A stretch of DNA of 64,000 bases from CAZTNW01 sp964614945 (GTDB lineage Bacteria > Caldisericota > JANLFM01): assembly GCA_964614945.1 (NCBI GenBank), contig CAZTNW010000001.1, positions 310,001-374,000 of the forward strand. The letters are read 5' to 3'. The notes under the pieces were generated by a model that was not told the DNA's origin, did not search any database, and saw only the letters and a list, made by a program, of their open reading frames with translations. Position 1 is the stretch's first letter; every line of letters begins with the position of its first letter. Positions 16,233 to 23,403 of the stretch are shown in pieces. A program made the position numbers and the translations under genes.

Positions 16233-18272
16233 ATGCGGAAACTTTCAGAGCAGGAGATTGAGCGGATCACAAGCCTCCTCAAGGAAGGCAAGCCCTTGCC
16301 GGAGGACTACAAGGCGATCCTTTTTGACACCAAGAAGGAATACGAACTAATCTACGCCGACAAAGAGCGGGAGGAAGACATCCTGGCCGACACCATGGTC
16401 GTTCCTTTGCAGAAGGTCAAAACTTTCCGCAACGGAAAGAACTTCAATGGCTGGACGAACATGCTCATCTTCGGCGACAACCTTCAGGTGTTGAAGACGC
16501 TCTTGCAGATGAAGCAGGAGGGAAAAATCAAGAATGCCGATGGCACACAAGGGGTGAGGCTGGTTTATATTGATCCGCCTTTCGCTACAAAGCAGGAATT
16601 TCGGGGAAGTCAGGATCAAAAAGCTTATCAAGACAAGATTGCTGGAGCAAGGTTTCTGGAGTTTTTGAGGAAAAGACTTGTTTTCCTACGGGAGTTGTTA
16701 AGCGAGAACGGGAGTATTTATGTGCATTTGGATTGGAAGAAGGGACATTACATCAAGACGATTATGGATGAGGTTTTTGGAGAACAGAATTTTAGGAACG
16801 AGGTCACTGTCAGAAGAACGCAGAAGAACTACCTTGAAGGTGATCGAATTAAATCTCTGAACGTAGGGACCGATTCTCTTTTAATTTATGCGGGTAGCTA
16901 TGACACAGATTTTAAGCCGGTTTTTCGAGAGGAAAAACGTGAAGAAACATGGCACGCTTTTGATGCCCCTAACTGGTCTAGAACCCGTCCGAATCTTATT
17001 TATAGGTTATTCGGGCATTTGCCGCCTTCTAACAGATGTTGGGTTTGGACTAAAGAGAAAGCTGAAAAAGCGATTAAAGAAGGTAACTTGCGTCCAAATC
17101 CTAACACTGGAAGGCCGGAGTATCTGGTACCTGCACGTGAAAAAGTAATTTGCACAAATATATGGGACGATCTGAATGCTTATTCCTTTTCAACGGGATA
17201 CCCAACCGAGAAAAATGAAGCTCTCCTGCAAAGGATAATCGAGATGGCCTCCAATCCCGGCGACCTTGTCCTGGATTGCTTTTCTGGATCAGGCACGACT
17301 CTTGCCGTGGCGGAGAAGCTGGGCAGGAGGTGGATCGGGGTGGACTGTGGAAAGCTCGCTATCTATATCATGCAGAAACGGCTCTTGAACATAGCCGAGA
17401 GCAAAGATTTGGAAAATCCCAAGAAGAAATACGGCAAGCCGTGCAAACCTTTCACACTCTACAACGCCGGACTCTATGACTACAAGATGATCAAGGAACT
17501 CCCCTGGGAGCAGTACCGCGACTTTGCCCTCAAGCTCTTTCAATGTCGGGATGAGCGGCATGAGATTTCCAAGATTGAACTGGATGGCTACCTGGGAGCG
17601 GACAGCGTCATGGTCTTCAATTACCAGAAACATCCCACTGCTGTGCTGGACAGGGGCTTCATTGATGACCTGCATAAGTATCTGGGAGATAAAATTGGCA
17701 GACGCTTCTTTATTATCGCTCCCGCCGCCTCAGTGCAGTTCCTTGAGGACTATATCGAGAAGGGGAAGACAAAATATTTTGTTCTTCGCATTCCCTATTC
17801 CATCATAGAGGAGATCCACAATCGGGGGTTTACCAATATCAAACAGCCGGTGAGCGAGATGGATGTCAACGATACCGTGGACGCCGTAGGCTTTGACTTT
17901 ATCCAAGTGCCGACAGTGGAGTGCAAATACTTTCTTGATAAGCCTAAGAAGCCCGATCTTTTCAATCAAAAGACAAAGGAGTGCGTCATCAATATTGAGA
18001 AGTTTGAGAGTCGGATCATCTCTCGAAGACCGCTTGAGTTTGCCAATCTTGAGACCCTTTCAATGGTAATGCTGGACTATGACTTTGATGGGGAGGTGTT
18101 TGACTTGGATGAGGTTTTCTACGCCGAGGAATTGAAGAAGAACGGCTGCGAGGTGCGCTTTGCCGAGGATAAGGTCAAGGGCCAGATCATGATCACCTAT
18201 ATTGACATCTACGGCAATGAGAAGCGGGAGGTTAAGACTTTGAAGGATTTTGGCGAAATAGTTCAGCAATAG
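16233..18272 (+). CDS. Type III-like Mod DNA adenine methyltransferase (orphan)
   Basis: 679 residues. V-Y-I-D-P-P-F (near residue 113) is the catalytic motif; D-C-F-S-G-S-G-T-T (near 347) is the SAM-binding motif, an order seen in type III Mod proteins. About 300 further residues form a target-recognition/C-terminal region. No Res helicase follows, so it is an orphan methylase, probably for anti-restriction. ATG 16233 has GGAGG 8 nt upstream; the longer frame from 16083 overlaps the preceding gene and is rejected. Confidence 0.85.
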   Translation: MRKLSEQEIERITSLLKEGKPLPEDYKAILFDTKKEYELIYADKEREEDILADTMVVPLQKVKTFRNGKNFNGWTNMLIFGDNLQVLKTLLQMKQEGKIKNADGTQGVRLVYIDPPFATKQEFRGSQDQKAYQDKIAGARFLEFLRKRLVFLRELLSENGSIYVHLDWKKGHYIKTIMDEVFGEQNFRNEVTVRRTQKNYLEGDRIKSLNVGTDSLLIYAGSYDTDFKPVFREEKREETWHAFDAPNWSRTRPNLIYRLFGHLPPSNRCWVWTKEKAEKAIKEGNLRPNPNTGRPEYLVPAREKVICTNIWDDLNAYSFSTGYPTEKNEALLQRIIEMASNPGDLVLDCFSGSGTTLAVAEKLGRRWIGVDCGKLAIYIMQKRLLNIAESKDLENPKKKYGKPCKPFTLYNAGLYDYKMIKELPWEQYRDFALKLFQCRDERHEISKIELDGYLGADSVMVFNYQKHPTAVLDRGFIDDLHKYLGDKIGRRFFIIAPAASVQFLEDYIEKGKTKYFVLRIPYSIIEEIHNRGFTNIKQPVSEMDVNDTVDAVGFDFIQVPTVECKYFLDKPKKPDLFNQKTKECVINIEKFESRIISRRPLEFANLETLSMVMLDYDFDGEVFDLDEVFYAEELKKNGCEVRFAEDKVKGQIMITYIDIYGNEKREVKTLKDFGEIVQQ

Positions 18273-18345
18273 GGGATTAAGAATATTTTTCACGACCCCG
18301 TGCAATTTGATAAAAAAAATCGATCCTCGGACATTGAATTTCGGC

Positions 18346-19308
18346 TCAAAAATTGTCGGGAAGATTGTCGGCGAGTTTTCGTCCCCGCGCCGTCAGGACA
18401 ATATATCCCAGCTGCACAAGGTAGGGCTCAAGCATGTACTCTATCTCGCTTTGATTAATATTCGTCATCGTCGCCAGGGCCTTGAGGGAGCACGGTCTTC
18501 CCACGCTCTTCAATGCGCGCAGGAGAGCTCGGTCTTCGTCGCCCATCCCGTTGTCGTCTATGTTCTGGTAGCCGAAATAGTGCTTGAGATTGTTCAGTCC
18601 CAGCACCGAGGCGCCCCTTAGGTGATTCAGCGCAATTCGCGGCGTGAGCCTCGATCGCTTTGCGATCTCCCACGCCTGCTCTTCCGTGATGGAAATATTC
18701 CACAGCCCGGCTCTTTGCCGGACGATAACGGAGATATCTCCGATCGTGTAGGGAGCGAGTTTGATGTGGCGGGGGAACCTGGTCAGGAGGGCCTGGGTCA
18801 GATCCCCGCCCTCGGTCGTGGCTGCGATCAGCGTGAAGGGGGCCCAGTCGATTCTTTTGGTCTTTATATCCAGCTGCCCCTCCGCCAGCGGGATATAAAG
18901 GCTCTCCTGCAACTTTTTCGAGAGAGCGTGGATTTCATCGATGAAGATGACGGGAGCGGTCGGCGTCAATTGTTCTTCGCACCCGGCGGCAGCACGCAAA
19001 AATAATTTTGCGATGTCGCTCGGACTCGTTAATGATGTTGCCGTCGTCGGAGTGAAAGTCGCTCCCAGCTCGTGCGCGATGATCTTGGCCAGCATGGTTT
19101 TTCCCATGCCTGCGTTGCCCGTCAGCAGGATGTGCCGCAGGCACGGCCAGGGCTGCTTGTATGCGAGCTGAAGTTCGATGTGAATATCGATCTTGGCCTT
19201 CATTTGGTTGACGTACTCGTCGAGCCCCGCAGGTTCGCCGGGCAGGAATTTCGGCGGCAGCGCCGCCGGAAGTTTTTGCTCCCGCGGGCCGAAGAGAAAT
19301 TCAAGCAT
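18346..19308 (-). CDS. Phage RuvB-like Holliday-junction helicase
   Basis: 320 residues. AAA+ Walker A G-N-A-G-M-G-K-T (64-71), Walker B I-D-E-I-H-A-L (123-129), sensor 1 region A-A-T-T-E and T-R-F, a sensor 2 region with R-L-T-P-R-I-A, and a RuvB winged-helix C-terminus (E-P-Y-L-V-Q-L-G-Y, T-A-R-G-R). RuvB normally works with RuvA and RuvC; neither is seen here. Its start overlaps the stop of the tyrosine recombinase gene (TGATG), so the two are translationally coupled and may act together on junctions. Confidence 0.9.
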   Translation of the reverse strand: MLEFLFGPREQKLPAALPPKFLPGEPAGLDEYVNQMKAKIDIHIELQLAYKQPWPCLRHILLTGNAGMGKTMLAKIIAHELGATFTPTTATSLTSPSDIAKLFLRAAAGCEEQLTPTAPVIFIDEIHALSKKLQESLYIPLAEGQLDIKTKRIDWAPFTLIAATTEGGDLTQALLTRFPRHIKLAPYTIGDISVIVRQRAGLWNISITEEQAWEIAKRSRLTPRIALNHLRGASVLGLNNLKHYFGYQNIDDNGMGDEDRALLRALKSVGRPCSLKALATMTNINQSEIEYMLEPYLVQLGYIVLTARGRKLADNLPDNF

Positions 19309-19844
19309 CAGAGCTTCGCCCGGCTCAAGACGCTTTTTCGCGTCTTCAGCGAGAGGTGGGTGTAGATTTGCGTAGTGGCGATGGACACGTGCCCCAGTTG
19401 GTCGCGGATGATTTCCAGGGAGACCGGATGCTCCTGCTCCAAAAGGGCGGTGGCGTGTGCGTGTCGGAGAGTGTGCGGATGTAGACGAAATTTGAGGCCG
19501 ATCCGCTTTCCCGCTCTCGCCAGGACGCGGCGGAAATGGCTGTCGGCCACACTGGTTCCGCGCCGTGTTATAAAAATATTTTTGCGATGGTGGCGAAGCC
19601 AGGCCCGGAGTTTTGCCTGGAACTCCGGGCCTGAGACTATCACGACGATTCTGTCTTTTTTCCCCTTTCCAGTGACTCTCACGGACGCCAGATCGCCCGA
19701 AAAGTCATCGGCTGTTAAAGACAGGGCTTCGCTGGCGCGAAGCCCGGAGCGATAAATCAACTCAGCGAGCAGCGCTTCGCGTTCGGGGAGCGCGTTAAAG
19801 AGCGCTGCTAATTCTCCCCTGTCAGGAAGCCGGGGGAGTTTCAA
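19308..19844 (-). CDS. Minimal tyrosine recombinase (catalytic domain only)
   Basis: 178 residues, all catalytic: R36 (G-L-R-A-S), K60-62, H-T-L-R-H (H124, R127), H152 (L-G-H) and nucleophile Y161 (Q-I-Y-T-H). The N-terminal core-binding (SAM-like) domain of ordinary XerC/phage integrases is missing. A separate integrase sits at 58500, so this is not needed for integration. It may resolve concatemers or catalyse inversion at internal repeats. Start TTG 19844, overlapping the previous gene. Confidence 0.85.
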   Translation of the reverse strand: MKLPRLPDRGELAALFNALPEREALLAELIYRSGLRASEALSLTADDFSGDLASVRVTGKGKKDRIVVIVSGPEFQAKLRAWLRHHRKNIFITRRGTSVADSHFRRVLARAGKRIGLKFRLHPHTLRHAHATALLEQEHPVSLEIIRDQLGHVSIATTQIYTHLSLKTRKSVLSRAKL

Positions 19845-20701
19845 TCCCTTGGCCCCTCTTCTCTCCCTTTTCTTTTGGGAAATGGGTGAAGGGCGAGCCA
19901 GAGGCCCTGGCGGCGGGGAAGCTCAATGCTTTCGTGGTTGGGTGAAGTGATCATCCGCCCCTTCCCTTCGGGGACTCTGAGAACCAACTTAAGCTCGCCA
20001 CCGTGCATGATGGCTACGGGGGCGAGGTCGAGCTTGGGGTCGTCTGGGTTCGCCGGGGCGTCGTCGTCCACCAGGCGATGGGCGAAGAAGGGACGGCCCG
20101 AGGCCCAAGTAGGGAAGCGGCTGTAGTAGTGGTTGAACATTAACAGCCGGAGCGCCCCCTGCTCAAACTCAAACTCGGCGTCGTCGGTCTCTAAAACGAG
20201 CGGCGAGTTGTCCGAATTCGCCGCCATGAACACCGGTTTGGCAAAGTGCCAGCCGGCAAGCTGGGGGCGCAGAACTGCCGCCCAAGTGAGTCCCCCGGCA
20301 CGAGGGATTTCAAGGCCGAACTGCGCCAGAATCCTACCAGCCAGCTCATCGAGGAGGCTGGTAGGAATTTCGCCCCCGGCAAACTCGCCCACCCGCGGGT
20401 AGCCGGAGACTACCCCGGTCCCGAGGTCGATTGTCTCTTCCTCGTCGTATACCCTGCCCGGCTGTGGGCAATACGACCGGGCTACGATCAGCGTGTGGCG
20501 GTGGTTTCTAACCACCGCGTAATGCTCGCACCTTGTATGGAGAAATGTTAGCTGATGGTGCGAGATGTAGGGGGAATTTAATCGCTCCCCCCGCGCGAAT
20601 ACGCCCCCAGTTGTTACTTCGAGGTTGGGGGCGCCGGCGAGGCCATCAACGGCCTCGCTCAATGCCTTAAAAACATCTCCCTGCATGCCTCCCTTTTGCA
20701 T
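19841..20701 (-). CDS. Hypothetical protein (286 aa)
   Basis: ATG 20701 follows AGGAGG; a second in-frame ATG five codons later also has GGGAGG. Mixed alpha/beta protein with Y-I-S-H-H-Q-L, a Y-D-E-E-E-T acidic loop and a middle rich in aromatics. No family recognised. It lies in the leftward operon before the recombinase, and its ribosome site touches the right copy of the 114-bp repeat. Confidence 0.65.
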   Translation of the reverse strand: MQKGGMQGDVFKALSEAVDGLAGAPNLEVTTGGVFARGERLNSPYISHHQLTFLHTRCEHYAVVRNHRHTLIVARSYCPQPGRVYDEEETIDLGTGVVSGYPRVGEFAGGEIPTSLLDELAGRILAQFGLEIPRAGGLTWAAVLRPQLAGWHFAKPVFMAANSDNSPLVLETDDAEFEFEQGALRLLMFNHYYSRFPTWASGRPFFAHRLVDDDAPANPDDPKLDLAPVAIMHGGELKLVLRVPEGKGRMITSPNHESIELPRRQGLWLALHPFPKRKGREEGPRD

Positions 20702-20710
20702 CCTGCCTCC

Positions 20711-20824
20711 TTCTTTGGCCGGCTGTTATAAACCGGCCGGTTTTTTTTTAATTTTGGCGGGGGGGCGGAACCCCCCCGCCAAAAAAATGGTCAGATCACA
20801 AGTAGTCTTCGATCGGCCTGTCCA
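20711..20824 (-). repeat. 114-bp inverted repeat, right copy
   Basis: Inverted match to 7986-8099. It covers the last codons of the 80-aa gene and the intergenic region after it. On the plus strand the ggccgg/ccggcc hairpin (20718-20740) is followed by nine T, an intrinsic terminator for rightward transcripts. With the left copy, both terminators face outward from the enclosed segment. Confidence 0.9.
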
Positions 20825-21038
20825 CCTCCTTTATCCGGCCACCAGGGAAGAGAAGCTTTCCCTGGTCGGCTTCAATTCCACCGAAGACATCGTGGGCCGT
20901 CCAGAACGCCCACGATCCATCGGAGAGCATGATCGGGCCACATTCCTGGCCGGATTGAAATAGCGCGGAGAGGCCGCGCACATGTGCTGCGTGCGCGGCT
21001 GCTTTCGCGGTTCGAAAGCCTTTCTTCTTCTTTTCCAT
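20796..21038 (-). CDS. Hypothetical protein (80 aa)
   Basis: Ribosome site AAAGGAG before ATG. Basic N-terminus (M-E-K-K-K-K-G-F), then S-W-A-F-W-T-A-H-D-V-F-G-G. Its final seven residues are duplicated at 7985-8014. No family recognised. Confidence 0.65.
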   Translation of the reverse strand: MEKKKKGFRTAKAAAHAAHVRGLSALFQSGQECGPIMLSDGSWAFWTAHDVFGGIEADQGKLLFPGGRIKEVDRPIEDYL

Positions 21039-21125
21039 TTTTTTACTCCTTTCCGCCTGTCCTCCTCAGCGCGGAGAGGCGACCTCCGCGGACGGGGAAG
21101 GCTGACGCGCCTTCCCCGTTTCGAC

Positions 21126-21413
21126 TCATTTGGGGCGGAGGAGGTAAAGACCTCCGTAGGGCTCAGAGAGAATGTCGTCATCTGAGCCCACACGATATTT
21201 TTTCCCTTTCACGTCGATGGTACCTACGACGCCATCGACCTCGGCCTGGGAGCTCGGCTCCCAGGTGAACTTTCTCGCGCCGAGCTCGTCTTCGACGAGC
21301 CTTCGTAGGCCGGGAGAAGCTGTTTTTTCATCGAACATTTGGGCGGGAGAGAAGATGTACTTGTACTTGACTTCGTTCATCCACGAAACTTTCTCTCCTT
21401 CTTCTTCTTTCAT
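21126..21413 (-). CDS. Hypothetical protein (95 aa)
   Basis: AAAGGAGG stands 9 nt before ATG 21413, and the TTGCTT-TATAAT promoter at 21449-21477 directly precedes it. First gene of the leftward operon ending with RuvB. Acidic, beta-rich C-terminal half; function unknown. Confidence 0.65.
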   Translation of the reverse strand: MKEEEGEKVSWMNEVKYKYIFSPAQMFDEKTASPGLRRLVEDELGARKFTWEPSSQAEVDGVVGTIDVKGKKYRVGSDDDILSEPYGGLYLLRPK

Positions 21414-21448
21414 TTCCGATGTCCTCCTTTCTTTTTTCTTTTTGAAAA

Positions 21449-21477
21449 ATTATATCATAGAGGGAGAAAAAAAGCAA
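21449..21477 (-). promoter_or_regulatory. Leftward operon promoter
   Basis: Minus strand: TTGCTT (21477-21472), 17-nt spacer, TATAAT (21454-21449) with an extended TG before it. Drives 21413 to 18346. The -35 box overlaps the hairpin that could end the solitary-repeat RNA. Confidence 0.7.
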
Positions 21478-21518
21478 GTCTTTTGCTCAAAAAATTTCAC
21501 CATTTCCTTTTTCTCTCC

Positions 21519-21548
21519 GTTTCAATCCCTCATAGGTAGGCTAAAGAC
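21519..21548 (-). CRISPR. Solitary CRISPR repeat unit (possible RNA anti-CRISPR)
   Basis: A single 30-bp unit, plus strand starting gtttcaatccctcatagg and ending ggctaaagac. It has the shape of the widespread 30-nt clostridial/thermophile type I-B/III repeats; read on the minus strand it ends in ATTGAAAC, the crRNA 5' handle. No second repeat or cas gene is visible. On the minus strand it is preceded by TTGTCA-18-TTTAAT and a palindrome, and followed by 30-35 nt and a small hairpin with a T-run. This arrangement resembles phage solitary repeats that act as RNA anti-CRISPRs. Function is inferred. Confidence 0.7.
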
Positions 21549-21590
21549 GTTACGTATTCGATTAAAAGCGTAACAACGAAAGTGTGACAA
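21549..21590 (-). promoter_or_regulatory. Promoter and operator-like palindrome for the solitary repeat
   Basis: Minus strand: TTGTCA (21590-21585), 18-nt spacer, TTTAAT (21566-21561). The -10 is enclosed by the inverted repeat gttacg/cgtaac (21549-21574), which abuts the CRISPR-like repeat. Transcription would start near 21554 and run through the repeat. Confidence 0.5.
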
Positions 21591-21654
21591 CCCGCTCTGG
21601 GAGCCCCCCCATTGCTCTTTATCTGAGAATTACTTACGAGAACAAACGACCTGT

Positions 21655-21680
21655 CCCCGAGCCATTTTCGGGGAATTTTT
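21655..21680 (+). terminator. Intrinsic terminator hairpin
   Basis: Stem ccccga/tcgggg with 7-nt loop followed by aattttt, oriented for plus-strand transcription. It would stop rightward transcripts passing the solitary repeat before the promoter at 21853. Confidence 0.55.
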
Positions 21681-21852
21681 CGAATTTCCTTTTTCTTATA
21701 TGAAAACCCCGCAGAACCACTCTCTGCTTGCTTCTTGTTGTCCCGCACCCGCTTTGAAAACAGTAGTTTCTTACGGGAAGGAACGAGACGAAAAAAGATG
21801 AGGAAGTCTCAACGGAAAACAAAAAATATTTTTCCAAAAATGCTAAAGTACC

Positions 21853-21881
21853 TTGACATAACTTGGAGGATATGATAACAT
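21853..21881 (+). promoter_or_regulatory. Rightward early promoter (second early block)
   Basis: TTGACA (21853-21858), 17-nt spacer, TAACAT (21876-21881). The following leader holds two 12-bp direct repeats (agatatgctaat, 21901-21924) and two agggcgga units (about 21945-21963). These may be operator sites or iterons. It serves the genes from 22078 to DnaB. Confidence 0.65.
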
Positions 21882-21900
21882 GCAGATAATGAGATACCAA

Positions 21901-21924
21901 AGATATGCTAATAGATATGCTAAT
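21901..21924 (+). repeat. Two 12-bp direct repeats in the early leader
   Basis: Two exact agatatgctaat units in tandem, 20 nt after the promoter -10, followed by AGGAGG without a nearby start codon. Confidence 0.8.
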
Positions 21925-22077
21925 AGGAGGAAGAAGGGTCCTAAAGGGCGGATAAAGGGCGGAACCTTCAAAAATATTTTTGAGAGGAGGGATCGAGCTG
22001 TGACTTGACGGTCTTATTGGGCTTGCGCGGGTTCCAAACTTGGAAATCACAAAAAAATTTTTGCAAAGGAGGTAAAG

Positions 22078-22140
22078 ATGTCCGTCGAATTCAGCGAGTT
22101 AAGTATGGTGGATGTGAAAGGAGGAAAGTACTGCGGATGA
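22078..22140 (+). CDS. 20-residue peptide with ideal ribosome site
   Basis: GGAGGT stands 4 nt before ATG. It encodes 20 residues from M-S-V-E-F-S-E-L to K-G-G-K-Y-C-G, then TGA overlapping the next ATG (ATGA). It may be a real micropeptide or a leader peptide coupling translation to the membrane protein. No family known. Confidence 0.5.
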   Translation: MSVEFSELSMVDVKGGKYCG

Positions 22141-22304
22141 GGTCGCTTGGTGTCTTTCTTTTAGCTCTCAGCGCCCTTATCAACCTCTGCCTTTCCGCCT
22201 GGTGTTTTATCTGCGGGGATCTGAAGCTGGGAGTAGTTTTCTGTGCTCCCGTCCTGGTCTGCGCTATTCTCTGTGGTTGGTCTTTGAAAGAGCTGGACAA
22301 TTGA
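22137..22304 (+). CDS. Small two-helix membrane protein (55 aa)
   Basis: ATG 22137 overlaps the stop of the 20-residue peptide, with GGAGG 12 nt upstream. Two hydrophobic helices (V-F-L-L-A-L-S-A-L-I-N-L-C and V-V-F-C-A-P-V-L-V-C-A-I-L) with a short charged tail. The track start at 22005 lies in the leader and is rejected. As a phage early membrane protein it could be a superinfection-exclusion factor; that is a guess. Confidence 0.6.
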   Translation: MRSLGVFLLALSALINLCLSAWCFICGDLKLGVVFCAPVLVCAILCGWSLKELDN

Positions 22305-23329
22305 GACGCACAAGAAAACGAATTAAACCCCCGCCGGCAGAGCGGTATTACCCCACATTGTTTGATCAACCCCCCGCTCGACCGTACAGGTGGAGAGTCG
22401 TCAACGGGAAAACCATATTGGAGGGACTGGACCGCAATAAGGCTTTTCGCCTTATTGATTTGGGCAAAATAGGCAAAAGATTATTGAAGGAACTGGAGGC
22501 GAAGATTCCAACAAAGGAGAACAAAGGAGAACAAAGGAGAACAAAGGAGAACAAAGGAGAACAAAGGAGAACTATGAAGGAATACGTATTCGGTGAAATA
22601 AAGTCGTGTAATTTTTTCTGTCCCTATTTCTCCCCAACACACTGCAGAAAAGTTTTAAGAGACTTCAGCGAAGACGAACGTCTTGGCACGGAATGCGGGT
22701 TGGTGTTCTTCCCTGATTGGTGCCCGCAGAGGACACCAATTTTTAAGGTTCTTGATACGGAAACGTCCGGTGATACGGAAACGTCCGGTGATACGAAGGG
22801 GAAAATAAGTTTGATTGAATTTGAGCAATCAACTGAATTTGAGGATCAATCAACTGAATTTGAGGATCAACCAATTGGATTTGAGGATCAATTGCTCGAA
22901 TTTATTAATGCTCTCTCTATTTCCCGTCGCGCCAACTGGCTTGCCGGGGACATCATTGTTAAGACATTGGGCGAGCATCCGGAGAGGGAAACGCAGAACA
23001 TTATCGGCCGGTTTGCCGAGCACGCAGACTGCTCGAAAGAGCGAATCAGGCAAATGATGAGGGTGTCGAGGGCTTTCCCGAAAGAAATGAGGGCGCAGGA
23101 TAAAAAATGGTCATTTCACCTTGTTGTTCTAAATCGTGCACGAGCGCTGGAAGAAAGCCCGCTTGATCTTCTTCAACTCGCCGTGAGCGAGGGGTGGAGC
23201 AACCGACAGGTAACAGAATACAAGTCAGATAGGGCCAAAACGCCGAATGATCCCTGTTCCACCTGTACGGTCAAACGGGAATTGGAAGAATTAAGGAGGC
23301 GCAATGAGGAAGTCACAAACATTCGATAA
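22301..23329 (+). CDS. DNA-binding-like phage protein with three internal tandem-repeat tracts
   Basis: TTG 22301 overlaps the previous stop (342 aa); ATG 22574, directly after the repeated AAAGGAG tract, gives an alternative 251-aa product. The middle has a Cys cluster (C-N-F-F-C-P-Y-F...C-R-K, C-P-Q). The C-terminal 120 residues (W-L-A-G-D-I-I, S-K-E-R-I-R-Q-M-M-R-V-S-R-A-F, W-S-F-H-L-V-V-L-N-R-A, G-W-S-N-R-Q-V-T-E-Y) resemble a ParB/RepA-like HTH found in phage replication proteins. Repeats: 10 bp x6, 18 bp x2 and about 21 bp x3-4. Confidence 0.6.
   Translation: MRRTRKRIKPPPAERYYPTLFDQPPARPYRWRVVNGKTILEGLDRNKAFRLIDLGKIGKRLLKELEAKIPTKENKGEQRRTKENKGEQRRTMKEYVFGEIKSCNFFCPYFSPTHCRKVLRDFSEDERLGTECGLVFFPDWCPQRTPIFKVLDTETSGDTETSGDTKGKISLIEFEQSTEFEDQSTEFEDQPIGFEDQLLEFINALSISRRANWLAGDIIVKTLGEHPERETQNIIGRFAEHADCSKERIRQMMRVSRAFPKEMRAQDKKWSFHLVVLNRARALEESPLDLLQLAVSEGWSNRQVTEYKSDRAKTPNDPCSTCTVKRELEELRRRNEEVTNIR
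22511..22570 (+). repeat. Six 10-bp tandem repeats, each a Shine-Dalgarno core
   Basis: Six perfect acaaaggaga units directly precede ATG 22574 (gap of 3 nt after the last). Each unit holds AAAGGAG. The unit length is not a multiple of 3, so gain or loss of a unit shifts the frame of the upstream-initiated protein but leaves the internal start intact. Confidence 0.9.
22754..22905 (+). repeat. 18-bp and 21-bp in-frame tandem repeats
   Basis: Two 18-bp units of gatacggaaacgtccggt, then three to four 21-bp units around caatcaactgaatttgagga, the later ones degenerate. They encode D-T-E-T-S-G and Q-S-T-E-F-E-D linkers. Both unit lengths keep the frame. Confidence 0.85.
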
Positions 23330-23402
23330 TCCCTGGGAGCTCTGGCCGATCAGGGATGAGCTCAAGGGCTATCTATACACTTTGCTAAAAGCGATGCGCT
23401 GA
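23304..23402 (+). CDS. 32-residue phage protein
   Basis: AAGGAGG stands 4 nt before ATG, giving 32 residues with F-D-N-P-W-E-L-W-P-I-R-D-E-L. It overlaps the previous gene's end and leaves 1 nt before the next ATG, so it sits in a coupled operon. Unknown function. Confidence 0.6.
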   Translation: MRKSQTFDNPWELWPIRDELKGYLYTLLKAMR

Positions 23403-23403
23403 A

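Noticed and set aside
19827..19844. gtttcaatccct shared with the start of the solitary CRISPR repeat
   Set aside because: Only 12 nt match, and they lie over the start codon of the minimal recombinase; the rest of the repeat is absent. Probably chance.
21519..21548. An ordinary CRISPR array
   Set aside because: Only one repeat is present, with no second copy within hundreds of bases and no cas genes in the window. The 10-bp repeats at 22511-22570 are unspaced and are not CRISPR repeats.
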